Source of the DNA: Fragum whitleyi
Taxonomy: Eukaryota; Mollusca; Bivalvia; Cardiida; Cardiidae
DNA: 64,000 nt
Reading direction: 5' to 3'
Assembly (NCBI GenBank): GCA_948146395.1
Contig: OX411549.1
Coordinates: forward strand, 22,328,990 to 22,392,989
Numbering within the stretch: the first letter of the stretch is position 1; each line of letters opens with the position of its first letter. The position numbers and the translations under genes are program-made. The notes beneath the pieces were generated by a model, which was not told the DNA's origin, made no database searches, and saw only the letters and a program-made list of their open reading frames with translations. Shown in pieces: positions 1-9,298 of the stretch.

Positions 1-1360
1 AATTGGCATACCTGGCCAAACGGGTCGACCTTGACCTTGACTGATCGACCCGAAACTCGGAGCGTTGCAGGTTCAGGTGGTCCCGTGGTCGCATGCGCGA
101 GCCCAGGTCAGACCGCACAGCAGAAGGGTATGCGGTTCGCGCTTGAAAAGACCAAAACAGGCCCAAAGGCCTTGACTGTTGGCAACTTGGTAGGCAGTTT
201 TCTACCCCTTTGCCTTGACCCATCGACCCGAAACTCGGAGTGTTGCAGGTTCGGGTGGTCCCCTGGTCACTCGCGCGAGCCCAGGTCAGATCGCTCAGCC
301 CAAGGGCACGTGGTTCACTGCTGAAAAACCCTAACATACCCAAAGGCCTTGACTGTTGGCAACTTGGTAGGCAGTTTTCTACCCCTTTGCCTTGACCCAT
401 CGACCCGAAACTCGGAGCGTTGCAGGTTCAGATGGTCCCCCGGTCACTCGCGCGAGCCCAGGTCAGGCAGCACAGCAGAAAGGTATGCGGTTCGCGTTTG
501 AAAAGACCAAAACAAGCCCAATTACTTCACTTTTGGGCCACTTGTAACGCAGTTTTTCTACCCCTTAGGCTTGACCTATCGACCCGGAACTCTGGGCATT
601 GCAGGTTGGGGTGGTCCCCTGGTCTGTCGCGCGAGCCCAGACCAGACCGCACGCCCGGAGCCAATGCTCTATGCCGCCCAAATTGGCATACCTGGCCAAA
701 CGGGTCGACCTTGACCTTGACTGATCGACCCGAAACTCGGAGCGTTGCAGGTTCAGGTGGTCCCGTGGTCGCATGCGCGAGCCCAGGTCAGACCGCACAG
801 CAGAAGGGTATGCGGTTCGCGCTTGAAAAGACCAAAACAGGCCCAAAGGCCTTGACTGTTGGCAACTTGGTAGGCAGTTTTCTACCCCTTTGCCTTGACC
901 CATCGACCCGAAACTCGGAGTGTTGCAGGTTCGGGTGGTCCCCTGGTCACTCGCGCGAGCCCAGGTCAGATCGCTCAGCCCAAGGGTACGCGGTTCACTG
1001 CTGAAAAACCCTAACATACCCAAAGGCCTTGACTGTTGGCAACTTGGTAGGCAGTTTTCTACCCCTTTGCCTTGACCCATCGACCCGAAACTCGGAGCGT
1101 TGCAGGTTCAGATGGTCCCCCGGTCACTCGCGCGAGCCCAGGTCAGGCAGCACAGCAGAAAGGTATGCGGTTCGCGTTTGAAAAGACCAAAACAAGCCCA
1201 ATTACTTCACTTTTGGGCCACTTGGTACGCAGTTTTTCTACCCCTTAGGCTTGACCTATCGACCCGGAACTCTGGGCATTGCAGGTTGGGGTGGTCCCCT
1301 GGTCTGTCGCACGAGCCCAGACCAGACCGCACGCCCGGAGCCAATGCTCTATGCCGCCCA
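1..1360. repeat. Two left-most satellite units with private variants
   Basis: These two 680-bp copies begin the window. Private changes are T-to-C at 307 and C-to-T at 311, a double change at 545-546 (GT to TA) and a CpG G-to-A at 1311. With the next unit they form the left part of the window with raised divergence. Nothing non-satellite is visible at the left boundary, so the array continues beyond it. Confidence 0.85.
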
Positions 1361-2041
1361 AATTGGCATACCTGGCCAAACGGGTCGACCTTGACCTTGA
1401 CTGATCGACCCGAAACTCGGAACTTGCAGGTTCAGGTGGTCCCGTGGTCGCATGCGCGAGCCCAGGTCAGACCGCACAGCAGAAGGGTATGCGGTTCGCG
1501 CTTGAAAAGACCAAAACAGGCCCAAAGGCCTTGACTGTTGGCAACTTGGTAGGCAGTTTTCTACCCCTTCGCCTTGACCCATCGACCCGAAACTCGGAGT
1601 GTTGCAGGTTCGGGTGGTCCCCTGGTCACTCTCGCGCGAGCCCAGGTCAGATCGCTCAGCCCAAGGGCACGCGGTTCACTGCTGAAAAACCCTAACATAC
1701 CCAAAGGCCTTGACTGTTGGCAACTTGGTAGGCAGTTTTCTACCCCTTTGCCTTGACCCATCGACCCGAAACTCGGAGCGTTGCAGGTTCAGATGGTCCC
1801 CCGGTCACTCGCACGAGCCCAGGTCAGGCAGCACAGCAGAAAGGTATGCGGTTCGCGTTTGAAAAGACCAAAACAAGCCCAATTTCTTCACTTTTGGGCC
1901 ACTTGGTACGCAGTTTTTCTACCCCTTAGGCTTGACCTATCGACCCGGAACTCTGGGCATTGCAGGTTGGGGTGGTCCCCTGGTCTGTCGCGCGAGCCCA
2001 GACCAGACCGCACGCCCGGAGCCAATGCTCTATGCCGCCCA
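1361..2041. repeat. Irregular 681-bp satellite unit
   Basis: This is the only unit longer than 680 bp. It has a net 1-bp loss with an adjacent substitution around 1421-1424 and a 2-bp TC gain near 1631. It also has changes at 1570 (T to C, shared with 11772), 1668 (T to C), 1813 (CpG G to A) and 1885 (A to T). The shared 1570/11772 variant lies exactly 15 units apart once the gain is allowed for. It therefore suggests that the 10.2-kb duplication once reached into this unit, before the private changes arose. Confidence 0.85.
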
Positions 2042-5000
2042 AATTGGCATACCTGGCCAAACGGGTCGACCTTGACCTTGACTGATCGACCCGAAACTCG
2101 GAGCGTTGCAGGTTCAGGTGGTCCCGTGGTCGCATGCGCGAGCCCAGGTCAGACCGCACAGCAGAAGGGTATGCGGTTCGCGCTTGAAAAGACCAAAACA
2201 GGCCCAAAGGCCTTGACTGTTGGCAACTTGGTAGGCAGTTTTCTACCCCTTTGCCTTGACCCATCGACCCGAAACTCGGAGTGTTGCAGGTTCGGGTGGT
2301 CCCCTGGTCACTCGCGCGAGCCCAGGTCAGATCGCTCAGCCCAAGGGTACGCGGTTCACTGCTGAAAAACCCTAACATACCCAAAGGCCTTGACTGTTGG
2401 CAACTTGGTAGGCAGTTTTCTACCCCTTTGCCTTGACCCATCGACCCGAAACTCGGAGCGTTGCAGGTTCAGATGGTCCCCAGGTCACTCGCGCGAGCCC
2501 AGGTCAGGCAGCACAGCAGAAAGGTATGCGGTTCGCGTTTGAAAAGACCAAAACAAGCCCAATTACTTCACTTTTGGGCCACTTGGTACGCAGTTTTTCT
2601 ACCCCTTAGGCTTGACCTATCGACCCGGAACTCTGGGCATTGCAGGTTGGGGTGGTCCCCTGGTCTGTCGCGTGAGCCCAGACCAGACCGCACGCCCGGA
2701 GCCAATGCTCTATGCCGCCCAAATTGGCATACCTGGCCAAACGGGTCGACCTTGACCTTGACTGATCGACCCGAAACTCGGAGCGTTGCAGGTTCAGGTG
2801 GTCCCGTGGTCGCATGCGCGAGCCCAGGTCAGACCGCACAGCAGAAGGGTATGTGGTTCGCGCTTGAAAAGACCAAAACAGGCCCAAAGGCCTTGACTGT
2901 TGGCAACTTGGTAGGCAGTTTTCTACCCCTTTGCCTTGACCCATCGACCCGAAACTCGGAGTGTTGCAGGTTCGGGTGGTCCCCTGGTCACTCGCGCGAG
3001 CCCAGGTCAGATCGCTCAGCCCAAGGGTACGCGGTTCACTGCTGAAAAACCCTAACATACCCAAAGGCCTTGACTGTTGGCAACTTGGTAGGCAGTTTTC
3101 TACCCCTTTGCCTTGACCCATCGACCCGAAACTCGGAGCGTTGCAGGTTCAGATGGTCCCCCGGTCACTCGCGCGAGCCCAGGTCAGGCAGCACAGCAGA
3201 AAGGTATGCGGTTCGCGTTTGAAAAGACAAAAACAAGCCCAATTACTTCACTTTTGGGCCACTTGGTACGCAGTTTTTCTACCCCTTAGGCTTGACCTAT
3301 CGACCCGGAACTCTGGGCATTGCAGGTTGGGGTGGTCCCCTGGTCTGTCGCGCGAGCCCAGACCAGACCGCACGCCCGGAGCCAATGCTCTATGCCGCCC
3401 AAATTGGCATACCTGGCCAAACGGGTCGACCTTGACCTTGACTGATCGACCCGAAACTCGGAGCGTTGCAGGTTCAGGTGGTCCCGTGGTCGCATGCGCG
3501 AGCCCAGGTCAGACCGCACAGCAGAAGGGTATGCGGTTCGCGCTTGAAAAGACCAAAACAGGCCCAAAGGCCTTGACTGTTGGCAACTTGGTAGGCAGTT
3601 TTCTACCCCTTTGACTTGACCCATCGACCCGAAACTCGGAGTGTTGCAGGTTCGGGTGGTCCCCTGGTCACTCGCGCGAGCCCAGGTCAGATCGCTCAGC
3701 CCAAGGGTACGCGGTTCACTGCTGAAAAACCCTAACATACCCAAAGGCCTTGACTGTTGGCAACTTGGTAGGCAGTTTTCTACCCCTTTGCCTTGACCCA
3801 TCGACCCGAAACTCGGAGCGTTGCAGGTTCAGATGGTCCCCCGGTCACTCGCGCGAGCCCAGGTCAGGCAGCACAGCAGAAAGGTATGCGGTTCGCGTTT
3901 GAAAAGACCAAAACAAGCCCAATTACTTCACTTTTGGGCCACTTGGTACGCAGTTTTTCTACCCCTTAGGCTTGACCTATCGACCCGGAACTCTGGGCAT
4001 TGCAGGTTGGGGTGGTCCCCTGGTCTGTCGCGCGAGCCCAGACCAGACCGCACGCCCGGAGCCAATGCTCTATGCCGCCCAAATTGGCATACCTGGCCAA
4101 ACGGGTCGACCTTGACCTTGACTGATCGACCCGAAACTCGGAACGTTGCAGGTTCAGGTGGTCCCGTGGTCGCATGCGCGAGCCCAGGTCAGACCGCACA
4201 GCAGAAGGGTATGCGGTTTGCGCTTGAAAAGACCAAAACAGGCCCAAAGGCCTTGACTGTTGGCAACTTGGTAGTCAGTTTTCTACCCCTTTGCCTTGAC
4301 CCATCGACCAGAAACTCGGAGTGTTGCAGGTTCGGGTGGTCCCCTGGTCACTCGCGCGAGCCCAGGTCAGATCGCTCAGCCCAAGGGTACGCGGTTCACT
4401 GCTGAAAAACCCTAACATACCCAAAGGCCTTGACTGTTGGCAACTTGGTAGGCAGTTTTCTACCCCTTTGCCTTGACCCATCGACCCGAAACTCGGAGCG
4501 TTGCAGGTTCAGATGGTCCCCCGGTCACTCGCGCGAGCCCAGGTCAGGCAGCACAGCAGAAAGGTATGCGGTTCGCGTTTGAAAAGACCAAAACAAGCCC
4601 AATTACTTCACTTTTGGGCCACTTGGTACGCAGTTTTTCTACCCCTTAGGCTTGACCTATCGACCCGGAACTCTGGGCATTGCAGGTTGGGGTGGTCCCC
4701 TGGTCTGTCGCGCGAGCCCAGACCAGACCGCACGCCCGGAGCCAATGCTCTATGCCGCCCAAATTGGCATACCTGGCCAAACGGGTCGACCTTGACCTTG
4801 ACTGATCGACCCGAAACTCGGAGCGTTGCAGGTTCAGGTGGTCCCGTGGTCACATGCGCGAGCCCAGGTCAGACCGCACAGCAGAAGGGTATGCGGTTCG
4901 CGCTTGAAAAGACCAAAACAGGCCCAAAGGCCTTGACTGTTGGCAACTTGGTAGGCAGTTTTCTACCCCTTTGCCTTGACCCATCGACCAGAAACTCGGA

Positions 5001-5505
5001 GTGTTGCAGGTTCGGGTGGTCCCCTGGTCACTCGCGCGAGCCCAGGTCAGATCGCTCAGCCCAAGGGTACGCGGTTCACTGCTGAAAAACCCTAACATAC
5101 CCAAAGGCCTTGACTGTTGGCAACTTGGTAGGCAGTTTTCTACCCCTTTGCCTTGACCCATCGACCCGAAACTCGGAGCGTTGCAGGTTCAGATGGTCCC
5201 CCGGTCACTCGCGCGAGCCCAGGTCAGGCAGCACAGCAGAAAGGTATGCGGTTCGCGTTTGAAAAGACCAAAACAAGCCCAATTACTTCACTTTTGGGCC
5301 ACTTGGTACGCAGTTTTTCTACCCCTTAGGCTTGACCTATCGACCCGGAACTCTGGGCATTGCAGGTTGGGGTGGTCCCCTGGTCTGTCGCGCGAGCCCA
5401 GACCAGACCGCACGCCCGGAGCCAATGCTCTATGCCGCCCAAATTGGCATACCTGGCCAAACGGGTCGACCTTGACCTTGACTGATCGACCCGAAACTCG
5501 GAGCG

Positions 5506-5683
5506 TTGCAGGTTCAGGTGGTCCCGTGGTCGCATGCGCGAGCCCAGGTCAGACCGCACAGCAGAAGGGTATGCGGTTCGCGCTTGAAAAGACCAAAACA
5601 GGCCCAAAGGCCTTGACTGTTGGCAACTTGGTAGGCAGTTTTCTACCCCTTTGCCTTGACCCATCGACCCGAAACTCGGAGTG
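5506..5683. repeat. Monomer A (178 bp) of the reference unit
   Basis: This monomer runs from the TTGCAG at unit 65 to the next anchor. It is a mosaic. Its middle part (unit 115-165) matches monomer C at 48 of 51 positions. Its last part (unit 162-240) is identical to monomer B over 79 bp (unit 339-417). It carries the only GCATGC of the unit, inside the 8-bp palindrome CGCATGCG, where B, C and D have TCGCGCGA. The switch of similarity near unit 162 suggests past conversion or exchange between monomers; this is inference. Confidence 0.9.
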
Positions 5684-5860
5684 TTGCAGGTTCGGGTGGT
5701 CCCCTGGTCACTCGCGCGAGCCCAGGTCAGATCGCTCAGCCCAAGGGTACGCGGTTCACTGCTGAAAAACCCTAACATACCCAAAGGCCTTGACTGTTGG
5801 CAACTTGGTAGGCAGTTTTCTACCCCTTTGCCTTGACCCATCGACCCGAAACTCGGAGCG
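5684..5860. repeat. Monomer B (177 bp) of the reference unit
   Basis: B shares with A an identical 79-bp 3' part beginning at the AAGGCCTT palindrome and ending just before the next anchor. Its middle part differs from A and C: it lacks their GAAAAGACCAAAACA segment and has instead GAAAAACCCTAACATACCC. That segment includes AAACCCTAA, a nine-base match to plant-type telomere sequence. The TCGCGCGA palindrome lies about 25 bp after the anchor. Confidence 0.9.
5767..5775. other. Short telomere-like motif AAACCCTAA in monomer B
   Basis: A nine-base match to one and a fraction repeats of the plant-type telomere sequence (CCCTAAA)n lies in monomer B of the reference unit and recurs once per 680 bp. 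It does not extend into a second repeat. A single match of this length can arise by chance, so it supports neither a telomeric origin nor a species call. Confidence 0.3.
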
Positions 5861-6039
5861 TTGCAGGTTCAGATGGTCCCCCGGTCACTCGCGCGAGCCC
5901 AGGTCAGGCAGCACAGCAGAAAGGTATGCGGTTCGCGTTTGAAAAGACCAAAACAAGCCCAATTACTTCACTTTTGGGCCACTTGGTACGCAGTTTTTCT
6001 ACCCCTTAGGCTTGACCTATCGACCCGGAACTCTGGGCA
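5861..6039. repeat. Monomer C (179 bp) of the reference unit
   Basis: C begins at the anchor at unit 420. Its first and middle parts resemble A (GCACAGCAGA, then GGTATGCGGTTCGCG, then GAAAAGACCAAAACA). Its 3' half is the most diverged of the three long monomers: the A/B segment AAAGGCCTTGACTGTTGGC is replaced by an A+T-richer stretch with ATTACTTCACTTTTGGGCC, followed by the recognisably related CACTTGGTACGCAGTTTTTC. It ends with CGACCCGGAACTCTGGGCA, where A and B have CGACCCGAAACTCGGAG. Confidence 0.9.
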
Positions 6040-6185
6040 TTGCAGGTTGGGGTGGTCCCCTGGTCTGTCGCGCGAGCCCAGACCAGACCGCACGCCCGGA
6101 GCCAATGCTCTATGCCGCCCAAATTGGCATACCTGGCCAAACGGGTCGACCTTGACCTTGACTGATCGACCCGAAACTCGGAGCG
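6040..6185. repeat. Monomer D (146 bp), shortened and divergent
   Basis: D is about 32 bp shorter than the other monomers. Its first 50 bp are clearly related to them (anchor, GGTGGTCCCCTGGTC, TCGCGCGAGCCCAG). After that it lacks both the GAAAAGACCAAAAC and the GCAGTTTTCTACCCC segments. In their place is a stretch with no obvious counterpart, from CACGCCCGGAGCCAATGCTC through the AATTGGCATACCTGGCCAA region to GGTCGACC. It rejoins the family at CGACCCGAAACTCGGAGCG before the next A. Either a deletion with replacement or strong divergence would explain this. The fused structure is present in every complete copy, so it predates the amplification of the 680-bp unit. Confidence 0.88.
6060..6086. 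other. Perfect 8-bp inverted repeat in monomer D, shown in the reference unit
   Basis: CTGGTCTG at 6060-6067 and its exact reverse complement CAGACCAG at 6079-6086 flank an 11-nt loop that contains the palindrome TCGCGCGA. The same arrangement occurs in the D monomer of each unit (unit 619-645). Monomers B and C have only a shorter, imperfect version (CCTGG or CCCGG against CCAGG). The variants I noted in this interval (1311, 2673, 12873, 31913, 57072) fall in the loop, not in the arms. The arms contain no CpG, which may itself explain their stability. Hairpin or cruciform formation is possible but not shown. Confidence 0.7.
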
Positions 6186-9100
6186 TTGCAGGTTCAGGTG
6201 GTCCCGTGGTCGCATGCGCGAGCCCAGGTCAGACCGCACAGCAGAAGGGTATGCGGTTCGCGCTTGAAAAGACCAAAACAGGCCCAAAGGCCTTGACTGT
6301 TGGCAACTTGGTAGGCAGTTTTCTACCCCTTTGCCTTGACCCATCGACCCGAAACTCGGAGTGTTGCAGGTTCGGGTGGTCCCCTGGTCACTCGCGCGAG
6401 CCCAGGTCAGATCGCTCAGCCCAAGGGTACGCGGTTCACTGCTGAAAAACCCTAACATACCCAAAGGCCTTGACTGTTGGCAACTTGGTAGGCAGTTTTC
6501 TACCCCTTTGCCTTGACCCATCGACCCGAAACTCGGAGCGTTGCAGGTTCAGATGGTCCCCCGGTCACTCGCGCGAGCCCAGGTCAGGCAGCACAGCAGA
6601 AAGGTATGCGGTTCGCGTTTGAAAAGACCAAAACAAGCCCAATTACTTCACTTTTGGGCCACTTGGTACGCAGTTTTTCTACCCCTTAGGCTTGACCTAT
6701 CGACCCGGAACTCTGGGCATTGCAGGTTGGGGTGGTCCCCTGGTCTGTCGCGCGAGCCCAGACCAGACCGCACGCCCGGAGCCAATGCTCTATGCCGCCC
6801 AAATTGGCATACCTGGCCAAACGGGTCGACCTTGACCTTGACTGATCGACCCGAAACTCGGAGCGTTGCAGGTTCAGGTGGTCCCGTGGTCGCATGCGCG
6901 AGCCCAGGTCAGACCGCACAGCAGAAGGGTATGCGGTTCGCGCTTGAAAAGACCAAAACAGGCCCAAAGGCCTTGACTGTTGGCAACTTGGTAGGCAGTT
7001 TTCTACCCCTTTGCCTTGACCCATCGACCCGAAACTCGGAGTGTTGCAGGTTCGGGTGGTCCCCTGGTCACTCGCGCGAGCCCAGGTCAGATCGCTCAGC
7101 CCAAGGGTACGCGGTTCACTGCTGAAAAACCCTAACATACCCAAAGGCCTTGACTGTTGGCAACTTGGTAGGCAGTTTTCTACCCCTTTGCCTTGACCCA
7201 TCGACCCGAAACTCGGAGCGTTGCAGGTTCAGATGGTCCCCCGGTCACTCGCGCGAGCCCAGGTCAGGCAGCACAGCAGAAAGGTATGCGGTTCGCGTTT
7301 GAAAAGACCAAAACAAGCCCAATTACTTCACTTTTGGGCCACTTGGTACGCAGTTTTTCTACCCCTTAGGCTTGACCTATCGACCCGGAACTCTGGGCAT
7401 TGCAGGTTGGGGTGGTCCCCTGGTCTGTCGCGCGAGCCCAGACCAGACCGCACGCCCGGAGCCAATGCTCTATGCCGCCCAAATTGGCATACCTGGCCAA
7501 ACGGGTCGACCTTGACCTTGACTGATCGACCCGAAACTCGGAGCGTTGCAGGTTCAGGTGGTCCCGTGGTCGCATGCGCGAGCCCAGGTCAGACCGCACA
7601 GCAGAAGGGTATGCGGTTCGCGCTTGAAAAGACCAAAACAGGCCCAAAGGCCTTGACTGTTGGCAACTTGGTAGGCAGTTTTCTACCCCTTTGCCTTGAC
7701 CCATCGACCCGAAACTCGGAGTGTTGCAGGTTCGGGTGGTCCCCTGGTCACTCGCGCGAGCCCAGGTCAGATCGCTCAGCCCAAGGGTACGCGGTTCACT
7801 GCTGAAAAACCCTAACATACCCAAAGGCCTTGACTGTTGGCAACTTGGTAGGCAGTTTTCTACCCCTTTGCCTTGACCCATCGACCCGAAACTCGGAGCG
7901 TTGCAGGTTCAGATGGTCCCCCGGTCACTCGCGCGAGCCCAGGTCAGGCAGCACAGCAGAAAGGTATGCGGTTCGCGTTTGAAAAGACCAAAACAAGCCC
8001 AATTACTTCACTTTTGGGCCACTTGGTACGCAGTTTTTCTACCCCTTAGGCTTGACCTATCGACCCGGAACTCTGGGCATTGCAGGTTGGGGTGGTCCCC
8101 TGGTCTGTCGCGCGAGCCCAGACCAGACCGCACGCCCGGAGCCAATGCTCTATGCCGCCCAAATTGGCATACCTGGCCAAACGGGTCGACCTTGACCTTG
8201 ACTGATCGACCCGAAACTCGGAGCGTTGCAGGTTCAGGTGGTCCCGTGGTCGCATGCGCGAGCCCAGGTCAGACCGCACAGCAGAAGGGTATGCGGTTCG
8301 CGCTTGAAAAGACCAAAACAGGCCCAAAGGCCTTGACTGTTGGCAACTTGGTAGGCAGTTTTCTACCCCTTTGCCTTGACCCATCGACCCGAAACTCGGA
8401 GTGTTGCAGGTTCGGGTGGTCCCCTGGTCACTCGCGCGAGCCCAGGTCAGATCGCTCAGCCCAAGGGTACGCGGTTCACTGCTGAAAAACCCTAACATAC
8501 CCAAAGGCCTTGACTGTTGGCAACTTGGTAGGCAGTTTTCTACCCCTTTGCCTTGACCCATCGACCCGAAACTCGGAGCGTTGCAGGTTCAGATGGTCCC
8601 CCGGTCACTCGCGCGAGCCCAGGTCAGGCAGCACAGCAGAAAGGTATGCGGTTCGCGTTTGAAAAGACCAAAACAAGCCCAATTACTTCACTTTTGGGCC
8701 ACTTGGTACGCAGTTTTTCTACCCCTTAGGCTTGACCTATCGACCCGGAACTCTGGGCATTGCAGGTTGGGGTGGTCCCCTGGTCTGTCGCGCGAGCCCA
8801 GACCAGACCGCACGCCCGGAGCCAATGCTCTATGCCGCCCAAATTGGCATACCTGGCCAAACGGGTCGACCTTGACCTTGACTGATCGACCCGAAACTCG
8901 GAGCGTTGCAGGTTCAGGTGGTCCCGTGGTCGCATGCGCGAGCCCAGGTCAGACCGCACAGCAGAAGGGTATGCGGTTCGCGCTTGAAAAGACCAAAACA
9001 GGCCCAAAGGCCTTGACTGTTGGCAACTTGGTAGGCAGTTTTCTACCCCTTTGCCTTGACCCATCGACCCGAAACTCGGAGTGTTGCAGGTTCGGGTGGT

Positions 9101-9298
9101 CCCCTGGTCACTCGCGCGAGCCCAGGTCAGATCGCTCAGCCCAAGGGTACGCGGTTCACTGCTGAAAAACCCTAACATACCCAAAGGCCTTGACTGTTGG
9201 CAACTTGGTAGGCAGTTTTCTACCCCTTTGCCTTGACCCATCGACCCGAAACTCGGAGCGTTGCAGGTTCAGATGGTCCCCCGGTCACTCGCGCGAGC

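Larger units (their letters stand above)
5442..6121. repeat. Reference 680-bp unit matching the majority sequence
   Basis: This copy lies in the variant-free stretch 4991-9618 and serves as the reference unit; unit positions in other entries count from its first base. Landmarks are one GTCGAC (SalI) at unit 24-29, one GCATGC (SphI) at unit 91-96, AGGCCT (StuI) at unit 167-172 and 344-349, and the four TTGCAG monomer anchors at unit 65, 243, 420 and 599. The distances between anchors are 178, 177, 179 and, across the unit junction, 146 bp. The choice of unit start is arbitrary because the repeat is circularly permutable. At 680 bp the length is not a multiple of three, so no reading frame can pass through successive copies. 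Confidence 0.95.

Noticed and set aside
5326..5841. A 171-codon open frame on the - strand in nearly every unit
   Set aside because: It overlaps the + strand frame in antisense, has no recognisable domain, and is carried identically only because the DNA is identical. There is no sign of selection on the protein.
5861..6445. A 194-codon open frame on the + strand in nearly every unit, starting at TTG in monomer C
   Set aside because: It starts at a non-ATG codon and matches no protein I recognise. It is broken by nonsense changes in several copies (for example 3614, 10858, 24458, 43829, 53646, 59468, 62795). Because 680 is not a multiple of three it cannot continue into the next unit. Variants do not favour synonymous positions. 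It is a by-product of a G+C-rich, stop-poor repeat.
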